41,493 bases of DNA. Origin: an uncultured Eubacteriales bacterium (GTDB taxonomy: Bacteria; Bacillota; Clostridia; Oscillospirales; CAG-272). Location of the stretch: positions 1 to 41,493 of the forward strand of contig CATWNM010000017.1 in the NCBI GenBank assembly GCA_958352145.1, in the 5' to 3' direction. The translations under genes and the position numbers were made by a program. The notes beneath the pieces are model-generated. The model was not told the DNA's origin, made no database searches, and saw nothing but the letters and a program-made list of their open reading frames with translations. Within the stretch, counting starts at the first letter, position 1. Every line of letters starts with the position of its first letter. This document shows positions 34,586 through 41,493 of the stretch, one piece after another.

Positions 34586-34957
34586 ATGGAAAAAAACGAT
34601 CACTTTCACTACACGTACTCCGCCCCAAAGCAGGAGGAAATCCAAAAAATCCGGCAGAAATATCTGCCGAAATCCGAAGAAGCCGAAAAAATGGAGCGGC
34701 TTCGCCGTCTGGACAAGCGTGTGGAAACGCCCGGCGTCGTTCTTTCGCTAATCCTCGGAATCGCGGGCACGCTGATTTTTGGAACCGGGATGTGCTGCGT
34801 GCTGGTTTTTGGCAAAATGCTTTTGGGCATTGCCGCCGGTATAGCCGGCGCGGTCATTCTCGGCCTTGCCTACCCTGTGCATAAATGGATGACGGAAAAG
34901 CGCAGGGCCGCCCTTGCGCCTCAGATTCTACAGCTGACCGAGGAGCTTAAAAAATAA
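34586..34957 (+). CDS. Small membrane protein with Gly-x-Gly-Met-Cys hairpin
   Basis: This 123-residue protein starts at ATG 34586 (GAGG 9 nt upstream); ATG 34565 is in frame but lacks a good site. A charged cytoplasmic N-terminus (about 45 residues, rich in Lys/Glu) precedes two membrane helices: VLSLILGIAGTLIFGTGMCC and, after a short turn, LLGIAAGIAGAVILGLAYPV. A charged tail follows. The GTGMCC and GIAAGIAG segments match the second half of the 31377-31745 protein (GLGMCM ... GIAVGIAG), so the two are homologous. It lies 32 bp after the multi-TM gene in the two-component operon. Confidence 0.72.
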   Translation: MEKNDHFHYTYSAPKQEEIQKIRQKYLPKSEEAEKMERLRRLDKRVETPGVVLSLILGIAGTLIFGTGMCCVLVFGKMLLGIAAGIAGAVILGLAYPVHKWMTEKRRAALAPQILQLTEELKK

Positions 34958-34962
34958 ATCAG

Positions 34963-35003
34963 GCGCGGCGTTTTCCTTTCGCCAAAGTGCGAAAAAACGC
35001 CGC
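34963..35003. terminator. Bidirectional terminator between convergent units
   Basis: CGCGGCGTTTT (34963-34973) pairs with AAAACGCCGCG (34993-35003) around an inner TCGC/GCGA helix. It separates the two-component operon from the convergent flavodoxin gene. Confidence 0.8.
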
Positions 35004-35010
35004 GTCTCCA

Positions 35011-35535
35011 TTATGCCATATTATTCATCAGCATATAATTATACCAGCCAAGCACCTTTCCGAGATTCTCAAAAGAGACGCGGCTGCCGCCGTGGCGCAA
35101 AAGATCCAACATATCGTCCTCGTGCGGCGTCCTGTTCTGCTTTTGAATCAGGTCCAGCCTGAAAAATACGGACATGACCGCCGCCGCCAATTTACAGAAC
35201 CCGCGCAGTTTTTTTCGTTCAAAGCCGCCCTGCACAGTAAACAAAGGCATAGAGAGCGTCAGACGGTTGACCGCGCGCACCTGCGTAATCTGATTGAGGC
35301 TGCCGTCCAGACCGACGGCGCAGATCCCCCGGATGCGGAAACGCTTTGCCGCGCGCCGATAGCCCTGCACTCTGCCGGCCATGATCCAGCCGAAATACAT
35401 GACCAAAGTGCCCTCCGGCAGTTCCCGCTTGGCCTCTTTCAGCGAATATACGGGCAGTCCCGTACTTTCGCCGAACATTTTCGCATATTCGGCCGTATGG
35501 CCCCCACTAGAAGTATAAACAACCGCTTTCGTCAT
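35011..35535 (-). CDS. Flavodoxin-like protein coupled to an ABC exporter
   Basis: This 174-residue protein starts at ATG 35535, with GGAGG 8 nt upstream, overlapping the permease stop (ATGA). The N-terminus AVVYTSSGGHTAEYAKMF is the FMN phosphate loop of the flavodoxin family, and VMYFGWIMAGRVQGYRRA is the second flavin-contact region. By family it binds FMN and carries electrons or acts as a small redox enzyme. The C-terminal third (from about 110) is longer than the minimal fold. Its coupling to an ABC-2 exporter is unusual; it may modify or detoxify what the pump exports, but this is inference. Confidence 0.8.
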   Translation of the reverse strand: MTKAVVYTSSGGHTAEYAKMFGESTGLPVYSLKEAKRELPEGTLVMYFGWIMAGRVQGYRRAAKRFRIRGICAVGLDGSLNQITQVRAVNRLTLSMPLFTVQGGFERKKLRGFCKLAAAVMSVFFRLDLIQKQNRTPHEDDMLDLLRHGGSRVSFENLGKVLGWYNYMLMNNMA

Positions 35536-36434
35536 TTTGCCGTCCTCCGAAACATTTGTAAATTCATCAGCACATAGGCTGCAACCAGCGCGGCTACCGC
35601 GCAGAAAAGAATAAGATACATGGTATGGAGTTCCACTTTGCCGCCGAAAAAATAGAGATTGCAGTCCACCGAATCTTTGATTTCCTCGATCGCCTGCACC
35701 GGAAAATTTTCCGCCTCCATTTCGGCAAAAACACCGCGCAGCGCATGATTGCGTAGAAGCGACGTTCCGTATGTGCCGGGCAGAAAAGCGATCGCCCGCC
35801 GCAGCCCCGCGCCAAATTGAGAAATCGGCATATACGCGCCGCAAATAAAGCCGTATCCCGCGCTGACAACCGTCCCCACCGCCGAAATCTGCCCCTGCGA
35901 GGACAGGAAAAAATTGATGACGGAGGAGAGCGCCGTGCCAAACATCACAAGCAAAAACACGTCAAGTAAAATCAAAAGCACGTCGGAAACGCTGAGATAC
36001 CAGCCCGTCCCGATAAGATAAAGAAAACAGGCGAACGCGGCCGTCAGGCAGACGATCAGCGTCGTCAGCGCCGTTGCGATATAGTAGCTCATCGCCAAAA
36101 CGGAACCCTTGACCGGGGAAATGATCAGATCGCTTCTCGCGCCGGTGACTTTGTCCTGCACCATCAGCATGTTCGAGCAAAAGGCAACCGTCACGCAGCA
36201 CACCGCGAGCAGGGAGGAAAAGAGTTGTCCGCCCACCATGCCGCCGGTCAGTTTTTCAGGAACCGAAAAGCCCTCCGGCATAGCGGCGGCAAAGCTGTCC
36301 CGATAGACGCCGCCAAGGAAGGTCGCATACAGCACAAGCAGGATAACCGGCGTAATCAGCGAAGTGAAAAACATCCCCTTATCTTTAAAGAACAATTTGA
36401 TGTTGCGTATAATCAGGGCACTCAACGCATGCAC
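35532..36434 (-). CDS. ABC-2 type exporter permease
   Basis: This 300-residue protein starts at GTG 36434, with GGAGG 8 nt upstream. It has six membrane helices with the ABC-2 plan: an N-terminal helix after SALIIRNIKLFFKDKG, then a large outside loop (GVYRDSFAAAMPEGFSVPEK), then a bundle of helices with VFLLVMFGTALSSVINFFLS and GYGFICGAYMPISQFGAGLR, the latter typical of drug, lantibiotic and polysaccharide exporters. It pairs with the ATPase encoded 14 bp upstream. The exported substrate is unknown. Confidence 0.9.
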   Translation of the reverse strand: MHALSALIIRNIKLFFKDKGMFFTSLITPVILLVLYATFLGGVYRDSFAAAMPEGFSVPEKLTGGMVGGQLFSSLLAVCCVTVAFCSNMLMVQDKVTGARSDLIISPVKGSVLAMSYYIATALTTLIVCLTAAFACFLYLIGTGWYLSVSDVLLILLDVFLLVMFGTALSSVINFFLSSQGQISAVGTVVSAGYGFICGAYMPISQFGAGLRRAIAFLPGTYGTSLLRNHALRGVFAEMEAENFPVQAIEEIKDSVDCNLYFFGGKVELHTMYLILFCAVAALVAAYVLMNLQMFRRTAK

Positions 36435-36448
36435 AGCAAACGCCTCCT

Positions 36449-37369
36449 TTAATTTCTCAGAGCCATATCGCCATGCAGCGATTTGCCCGTCACAGCCAAA
36501 AACACGTCGTCCATGCGGCCCTTGATGATTTCGTAATCAGCGAACAGCGCCGGTTGCTTCACGATCAGAGCCGTCGCCGCGGCCGTATCGCCGACGGTGA
36601 TGCGAAACGCGCCGCCAACGCGTTCATAGGGCAGGGCAAGCGCTTTGACCTGCTCTTCTTTAACATTGTAGAGCGTGATAAAATCGCCTGTGTACGCGTT
36701 TTTCAGTTCTAAAGGTGTTCCCTCGGCGGCAATTCTGCCGCCATCCAGAATTACCACATAATCCGCGTCCGCCGCCTCTTCCATGTAATGCGTGGTGAGA
36801 AACACCGTCATGTTTTCGTCCCTGCGCAGCACAGAGACGGCCGACCACAGCATTCGGCGGGTCTGCGGGTCGAGCCCTGTGGTTGGTTCATCCAAAATCA
36901 GGATTTTCGGCTTATGCAGAAGCGCCCGCGCAATATCGATCCGCCGCCGCTGCCCGCCGGAAAGCCTGCCGACCGTGCGCTCGAGCAGATTCTCAAAATC
37001 CAGCAGCGCGGCAAGCTCCGCCATGCGCGCTTTGAACGCCTTTCCAAAAATCCCGTACAGCGCCGCGCGGCTTTGCAGATTTTCCCGGACGGTCAAAGCC
37101 TTGTCCAAAACGGAATTCTGGAACACTACGCCGAGCCGCCGCGTAATCTCGCCAAGATTTTTGTCCAGGTTCATGCCGTCGATTTCCACGCTGCCGCCGT
37201 CCTTTGACAACTGACCGCACAAAATGGAAATCGTGGTCGATTTGCCCGCGCCGTTGACGCCAAGAAATGCGAACAACTCGCCGGTACGGACCCGAAAGCT
37301 CAGATCCTGTACGGCCTTGACCGCCCCGAAGCTTTTGTTTAGATGTTCGATCCGGATCATATTTTCCAT
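36449..37369 (-). CDS. ABC exporter ATPase (DrrA/CcmA type)
   Basis: This 306-residue ATPase starts at ATG 37369, with GAGGCG upstream. It shows Walker A (GVNGAGKST), Q-loop (VVFQNSVLDKALTV), signature (LSGGQRRRIDIARAL), Walker B plus D-loop (ILILDEPTTGLDPQTRR) and the switch His (TTHYMEEA). The C-terminal 80 residues form the extra domain seen in DrrA-type exporters. It is the first gene of a unit with the permease and flavodoxin-like genes. Confidence 0.93.
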   Translation of the reverse strand: MENMIRIEHLNKSFGAVKAVQDLSFRVRTGELFAFLGVNGAGKSTTISILCGQLSKDGGSVEIDGMNLDKNLGEITRRLGVVFQNSVLDKALTVRENLQSRAALYGIFGKAFKARMAELAALLDFENLLERTVGRLSGGQRRRIDIARALLHKPKILILDEPTTGLDPQTRRMLWSAVSVLRRDENMTVFLTTHYMEEAADADYVVILDGGRIAAEGTPLELKNAYTGDFITLYNVKEEQVKALALPYERVGGAFRITVGDTAAATALIVKQPALFADYEIIKGRMDDVFLAVTGKSLHGDMALRN

Positions 37370-37504
37370 AGAATCGCCTCTTTGCCCCCTCTTTCGTATG
37401 AAGCTGCGGCAAAGGCCTGTTCAAAACGATATTGGCGCCGGTTTTGCGCAGACCGCCGGAAACTGCGGCATACGTTTCCTTTTATTTCCAGAATCTTCCT
37501 ATCT

Positions 37505-37533
37505 ATTGTATACGGAAAACCGCCAAACGTCAA
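37505..37533 (-). promoter_or_regulatory. Promoter of the ABC exporter operon
   Basis: -35 TTGACG (37533-37528), a 17-nt spacer and -10 TACAAT (37510-37505), leaving a leader of about 130 nt before the ATPase start. Confidence 0.7.
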
Positions 37534-37565
37534 TACATTTTTCACATATTTAGAATAAATTTATG

Positions 37566-37603
37566 AAAAAACCGATTCAGAGCGCGCTCTGAATCGGTTT
37601 TTT
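37566..37603. terminator. Bidirectional terminator after the second binding-protein gene
   Basis: A continuous 38-nt perfect palindrome (AAAAAACCGATTCAGAGCG and its complement) with T6 on either strand, 13 bp after the minus-strand stop at 37616. Confidence 0.92.
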
Positions 37604-37615
37604 GAGAGAAATCAT

Positions 37616-39088
37616 TCAATTTGCGGGAGCCGTTTCAATTCCGGCTGTTTTGCGCAGCGCGGACGAAACCACATCCAGATACACCTGTGCGGCGCGCTCC
37701 AGCCTTGCATAGCGGCTCTGCCAGTCAAAGCTGCCTTCATTGAGCATATAGATCAGATTCTTGTTCAGGTTCGCCGGCTGATAGCAGTATCCAAGATCAT
37801 AGGCGCGCGTCTCAAAAATAATATCCAGCATCGCCGCGCTTTCCTCGTCGCGAGTATACTGCCCGGTGAGCGTCTTATCGTAGTAAGCAGGAATGATATA
37901 TTCATGCGAATAGTAGCCGATCGCCTCGATGATCGCCGACGTGCGCTCCTCATCCTCCACCAAAAGCGGCACACACAGATAATTCATATAAAAGGGCGCG
38001 ACCGTATTTGCATATTCCGCCTGATTTTCATCGTACAGCACATAGGGCAGAATACCGTAATCCGTCTCCATATCCCGGAACTCGCCGAGCTTGCCGATCG
38101 TTGTCATGAAAAAGAGCGCCTGATCTCCACTGAAGATCGGAATGTACTCTTTCTTCGCCGAATTATGCTGATATTTCAGCGAACTGGACGAATCCATCAC
38201 CATGTTGAAAAATTTTTCCAGCATGTTGTTCGTAACCTCGGTATTGATCGACAATTCATAATTCCAGGTATCGGTGTTCAGTTCAACCATTTTCTGCCCG
38301 GCGGAATTGACGACGCCATACACCGCGTCCACCCAATAAAGCGTCCCGTATACGTCTGTCACGCCGTCGCCGTTGGTATCGTCCGTAACCTCCTTGGCGA
38401 TCTCGTACATCTTGTCGATCGTCCACTGATACGTATTGACAAGATCATACAGATTTTCAATCTGATAGGTCTCGGCCAGCTTTTTGTTGAACGCGATGCA
38501 GTAGGTCTGGTCCATCATGCTGATTCCGAAATCCCCGGTTGTGAAGAAAAGCGTACCAGCAAATTCAAAAGCCTCGTTCGCCTTTTTGTCGTACCAGTCG
38601 TTGTCTTTATCGAAAAAGGGCAGCGAATTGAGGTCGGAAAGATACCCCTCATAGGCCAGTTGGCTGACGTCGTAGCCAGGAATCACACACATATCATAGT
38701 TATAGTCGCCCGACATGGCCTCTTTGACAAGCACCTGATAGGCTTCGGGAGACTGCTGATTGGCCGTTGTGTTCCGCTGCGCGGTCACGATTTTGATATT
38801 ATACAGATCCTGCACCGCTTTGTTTCGCCGCTCGACCGCGGAATCCAGCACCGACGGATTCTGTTCATCGTACAGAAAATCATTCGTATTGACCGAACCG
38901 CGGCCAGCGGAGAGAATATGAAATTCGTGCCCGTCAAAATTATACTCGGGCAGCTCGTATTCCGCCTCAGTCGTTTCCTCACCGCCGCTAGACACCGATC
39001 CGGAAACATCCGGATTATTTTTGCCGCACGCGGAAAATGGCAGACAGAGCGCCAAAATCAGCAGCACGGCGAGTAATTTTTTCAGCAT
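37616..39088 (-). CDS. ABC-type sugar-binding lipoprotein, second paralogue
   Basis: The product is 490 residues. ATG 39088 is chosen because GGAGGAGG lies 9 nt upstream; an ATG 21 bp earlier would put that site in the coding region. The lipoprotein signal ends at FSACGKN (Cys21). The body is a family 1 solute-binding protein paralogous to the 8245-9738 product: both have GYDVS.LAY.G.L.DLNS, FFTTG and RDEESA.MLDIIF. It is expected to bind an oligosaccharide outside the membrane. No permease genes lie nearby. It follows the second GH43-like gene by 93 bp on the same strand and ends at a strong terminator. Confidence 0.88.
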   Translation of the reverse strand: MLKKLLAVLLILALCLPFSACGKNNPDVSGSVSSGGEETTEAEYELPEYNFDGHEFHILSAGRGSVNTNDFLYDEQNPSVLDSAVERRNKAVQDLYNIKIVTAQRNTTANQQSPEAYQVLVKEAMSGDYNYDMCVIPGYDVSQLAYEGYLSDLNSLPFFDKDNDWYDKKANEAFEFAGTLFFTTGDFGISMMDQTYCIAFNKKLAETYQIENLYDLVNTYQWTIDKMYEIAKEVTDDTNGDGVTDVYGTLYWVDAVYGVVNSAGQKMVELNTDTWNYELSINTEVTNNMLEKFFNMVMDSSSSLKYQHNSAKKEYIPIFSGDQALFFMTTIGKLGEFRDMETDYGILPYVLYDENQAEYANTVAPFYMNYLCVPLLVEDEERTSAIIEAIGYYSHEYIIPAYYDKTLTGQYTRDEESAAMLDIIFETRAYDLGYCYQPANLNKNLIYMLNEGSFDWQSRYARLERAAQVYLDVVSSALRKTAGIETAPAN

Positions 39089-39181
39089 CGGTTGAACCCT
39101 CCTCCACATTCAAAAATAAGTGCACACGTCCGTTGCGGACTTTCAAAATCCGCCGGAACACGCCAATGGCCCAAAAACGCG

Positions 39182-40654
39182 CTATGGGATCAGCTTTTCC
39201 TGCGGTGTACCCGTCGGGCCATGCACGACGATGACATCCGGCCCCTCTTCCATCTCCACGAATTTCATCGGGTCGTAGCAAATATGGCGCGGAGAAATCT
39301 CGGTCGGGCTGAAATGCTGATGATAGAACATGATATAGCGCCCATCCGCCGTCCACGTATACACCGAATCTCCCGTGCCGCGGGTGAATCCGGTCGCGCG
39401 GAGGATGGGATTGTACTTGTATTTTCTGTACGGGCCGAGCGGCTTTTCCGCAATGGCAAATCCCTCTCCGTAATCCCCTTTGTAATGCGAACCGGCATAG
39501 ATCATGTAATAAAGCCCCTTATGCTTCATAATGACGCCGCCCTCGACGATGCGCGCATAGTCGCATTCCCATGGCTCGGTCGGCGTCATGATCTGGACTA
39601 AGGTATCGTCCAGCGGCGTCACCACGCCGTCCTCCATTTTGACCTCATAGGCCCAGATCTCATTGCCGTTGTTGAAACGGACAACCGTGATATACGTTCT
39701 GCCGTCCTCGTCCACAAACGGATGGCCGCCGATTTCCTGAATATCCTCGTGCAGCGGCTTCATCGTCTTGGATTTAAAGGGGCCGAGCGGTGAGGCGCTG
39801 GACGCAAACGCGACCTGCGCGCGGCGCTTGCCGCGTTCGTCAGGCGCGGTATGCGAGGCATAGAACATATAAAACAGGCCGTCCTTGTAAATGACGTTCG
39901 GACTCATATATTCGTTGTTGCCCCAGCCGTCTTTTCCGTGGAACACGACCACCGGATCCGACCAATGAATCAAATCCTTGGACGTATAGCACTGGAACAG
40001 AGACATATCCTGCGTATCGGTAAAATACAGATAATACATACCGTCATAATATAGAATGTCCGGATCCGCGCCGTATACGACCGGATTTTTATAAAAACGA
40101 TCCTTGTCGTAAACCGGCGGCTCGGGGAGTTCGTCAACGGCAACGCCGCGGAATTCCGCAATGCCGTCTCCAAGGTTCAGACCGACCACGCCGCGCGGAA
40201 AATGAGCAAGCTCCAGATCGAATTTGGGATAGGGATCGCTTTCGGCGAGAAAGTTATTGAACCAGATCTTTGCATATGTACCCTGCATTTCGACACGGAT
40301 CTTATACCACCGGCCTTTTTCAAACGGATACCGCATGGAGCCGAGCACGCGGTTGTCCCGGTCGCCGCCGTTTACCTTGGTCAGTTTGACCGAGCAGTCG
40401 GCCGCATCGACGGAGAGATAGTAGCCCGCGATCCAGGAAAGACCGTTTTTACCCTGCGCGCGGAAATACACGCCCGCTTCTCCGTCCCGTACCAGCTTGA
40501 TCTCGCATTCAAAAACGAAATTTTTCGGCGCGTGCGCTTTGGAAAACAAAACCGCGCGGTTGTCCGGCGCCGGAAAAAGCGCGTCGCCCGCTTTCGCCGA
40601 AAAGACGCCGTCCTTTTCATCCGCTTTGGCGCCCAGAGTGATCCATTCCATCAT
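39182..40654 (-). CDS. GH43-like glycosidase with N-terminal concanavalin-type domain; one catalytic-site acid apparently missing
   Basis: The product is 490 residues, from ATG 40654 or 40651 (GGAG 5 or 8 nt upstream). Residues 1-170 look like a concanavalin-type beta-sandwich (FVFECEIKLVRDGEAGVYFR ... YAKIWFNNFLAESDP). Residues about 185-490 are a five-bladed propeller of the GH43 clan. Asp197 (GADPDILYYDG) and Glu371 (RIVEGGVIMKHKG) fit the base and acid. The usual pKa-modulating Asp in I-D-GH-F-D-DG appears to be Gly309 (EIGGHPFVDEDG). It has no signal peptide, so it is cytoplasmic. It may have shifted activity or may use another acid; the family call is firm, the substrate open. Confidence 0.82.
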   Translation of the reverse strand: MMEWITLGAKADEKDGVFSAKAGDALFPAPDNRAVLFSKAHAPKNFVFECEIKLVRDGEAGVYFRAQGKNGLSWIAGYYLSVDAADCSVKLTKVNGGDRDNRVLGSMRYPFEKGRWYKIRVEMQGTYAKIWFNNFLAESDPYPKFDLELAHFPRGVVGLNLGDGIAEFRGVAVDELPEPPVYDKDRFYKNPVVYGADPDILYYDGMYYLYFTDTQDMSLFQCYTSKDLIHWSDPVVVFHGKDGWGNNEYMSPNVIYKDGLFYMFYASHTAPDERGKRRAQVAFASSASPLGPFKSKTMKPLHEDIQEIGGHPFVDEDGRTYITVVRFNNGNEIWAYEVKMEDGVVTPLDDTLVQIMTPTEPWECDYARIVEGGVIMKHKGLYYMIYAGSHYKGDYGEGFAIAEKPLGPYRKYKYNPILRATGFTRGTGDSVYTWTADGRYIMFYHQHFSPTEISPRHICYDPMKFVEMEEGPDVIVVHGPTGTPQEKLIP

Positions 40655-40768
40655 ACATTCTCCTTGCTGCAAGTACAAAATTTCTATTTCTTCCGCGCGG
40701 AGTTCCCGCGAAAGGAAGAGCGGGCGCACTGTCGTCCGCCGAAGCAGGTGCGCCCTGTGCTTATTTAT

Positions 40769-40797
40769 AGGATAATCGCGGATCTCCCAATAGTCAA
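40769..40797 (-). promoter_or_regulatory. Promoter of the second GH43-like/binding-protein unit
   Basis: -35 TTGACT (40797-40792), a 17-nt spacer and -10 TATCCT (40774-40769), about 110 nt before the start codon. Confidence 0.68.
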
Positions 40798-40814
40798 TGT
40801 TAAAACATTTGCTC

Positions 40815-40850
40815 TTTGTGCAAAAAATCTATATAATTTTGTGCAAAAAA
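40815..40850 (-). promoter_or_regulatory. Paired operator-like repeats upstream of the second sugar unit
   Basis: TTTGTGCAAAAAA occurs at 40815-40827 and 40838-40850, 23 bp apart and 18 bp upstream of the -35. Each has a TTTTG-nn-CAAAA or near dyad. They differ from the AraC boxes at 9.8 and 11.0 kb, so another regulator, not in this window, is likely. Repeat placement fits an activator. Confidence 0.55.
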
Positions 40851-40908
40851 GAAGCATGCGCCAAAATACCAAAAATGTTTTGAAGCAGATAGCACAAAAA
40901 TTTTCTTC

Positions 40909-41151
40909 GTAGGGAACGTCGTCCCCGACGTTCCGTGTAAAAGCGAGTGTGTTTTGACATTTCGATAAAAAGCCGCTTCAGCGCAAGATTTGCGGAATGT
41001 TTGGCCATATGCCGGTGCAAAATTGTTTCCTCCGTAGGGAACGTCTCGTCGCAAAGCGACGCTAGCGCCTTTGCGCGTCGCTCGACGTTCCGTGTATAAA
41101 TTTACGAAGCGGTAAAATGCGGAACGCTGAGGACAGCGTTCCCTACAAGGA
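40909..41151. repeat. Palindromic repeat, composite copy with inverted spacer
   Basis: The left half hairpin (40909-40939) and a spacer in the orientation opposite to the 19-kb array lead to a hairpin (about 41034-41143) that ends GGACAGCGTTCCCTAC. An insertion-like stretch with GTCGCAAAGCGAC lies in its left arm. With the sugar-unit promoter, it fills most of the 40655-41435 gap. Confidence 0.85.
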
Positions 41152-41238
41152 CGTGAAAATTACAATTTTACGATTTAGTAAATCATGATTTTGCAAATTT
41201 AAACTAAGAAAATCTGCGCAAAAAAGCGCCAGCATACA

Positions 41239-41265
41239 AAAAAGCGCGTTGACCACGCGCTTTTT
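41239..41265. terminator. Bidirectional terminator-like hairpin
   Basis: AAAAAGCGCGT (41239-41249) pairs with ACGCGCTTTTT (41255-41265). It follows the repeat and precedes the last gene; no gene clearly ends here, so its source transcript is unknown. Confidence 0.7.
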
Positions 41266-41328
41266 ATATTGATAGAAAAAATGCATACGTCTCTTTGGGT
41301 GTAAGGTGAACACTTTTGAAATTTTATC

Positions 41329-41337
41329 TGCTATAAT
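41329..41337 (+). promoter_or_regulatory. Extended -10 promoter of the last gene
   Basis: TGCTATAAT is a TG-n-TATAAT extended -10 about 100 bp before ATG 41436. No clear -35 is seen at the usual distance. Confidence 0.6.
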
Positions 41338-41435
41338 CAAGTAAAGATTTTTTACCGTTTTTCATTTCAAACAACGTATAAGACAGGTAAAATTAATTAT
41401 ATTAGCATATCAGCGCGCGGAAAGGGAAATTTAAT

Positions 41436-41493
41436 ATGCCGATAAATAAAACGCCGTTTACATTTCATCTTGAAGAAGAGTATTTAGAAAAAT
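41436..41493 (+). CDS. Start of an unidentified gene (partial, runs off the right edge)
   Basis: Nineteen codons from ATG 41436 remain open to the edge (MPINKTPFTFHLEEEYLEK). AAAGGG lies about 9 nt upstream and an extended -10 about 100 bp upstream, so a real start is likely. Too little is visible to name a family; the absence of a signal peptide suggests a cytoplasmic product. Confidence 0.6.
   Translation, partial: MPINKTPFTFHLEEEYLEK

Noticed and set aside
40800..41054. Small minus-strand open frame in the palindromic repeat; similar ones at 19236-19469 and 24094-24312
   Set aside because: They recur only because the repeat itself recurs, run through hairpin arms and lack ribosome binding sites.

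Overview
The window looks like chromosomal DNA from an anaerobic, monoderm, carbohydrate-degrading Firmicute, probably an uncultured gut clostridium of the Oscillospirales/Christensenellales type. This is inference from gene content: an anaerobic ribonucleotide reductase (nrdD-nrdG), rubrerythrin, an S-layer-homology surface protein, an LTA-synthase-like enzyme, lipoprotein sugar-binding proteins, GH43-type enzymes and GGAGG-type ribosome binding sites. No rRNA, phage, plasmid or CRISPR locus is visible. No autonomous transposase is visible either, although a non-autonomous palindromic repeat family occurs at four places.

Left arm, 1-13.1 kb (mostly minus strand). Two large secreted beta-helix-like surface proteins share a nearly identical 625-bp segment in a shuffled domain order. 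One carries an SGNH esterase domain and the other C-terminal SLH domains. Next to them lie an intracellular GH43-type glycosidase, a sugar-binding lipoprotein, an AraC regulator and, divergently, a TIM-barrel putative glycosidase. The promoters of the binding-protein gene and of the divergent glycosidase have the same layout: two 15-bp boxes 21 bp apart, abutting the -35, then an 18-bp spacer and a -10. I infer one AraC-activated sugar-use regulon. A second, paralogous pair (GH43-like enzyme plus binding protein) lies at 37.6-40.7 kb with different upstream repeats. No sugar-ABC permease is present in the window.

Middle, 13.2-24.1 kb. A PnuC-like transporter is translationally coupled to an amidohydrolase. 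Then come tRNA-Val(CAC), tRNA-Arg(CCG), a decayed MATE pump, and the nrdD-nrdG-dut nucleotide operon under a promoter with two NrdR boxes. A 175-bp tandem repeat array follows, then a coupled LTA-synthase-like / glycerophosphodiesterase pair, a DUF3842 protein and mscL.

Right arm, 24.6-41.5 kb. A three-gene overlapping operon encodes a membrane-anchored PpiC-type foldase and two proteins of unknown function. The divergent zur-znuA-znuC-znuB zinc-uptake operon has a Fur-family palindrome at its transcription start. Rubrerythrin follows, then a two-component system grouped with a multi-TM protein and two small membrane proteins that share a Gly-x-Gly-Met-Cys hairpin. An ABC-2 exporter is coupled to a flavodoxin-like protein. 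The second sugar locus, another palindromic repeat and the first codons of an unidentified gene end the window.
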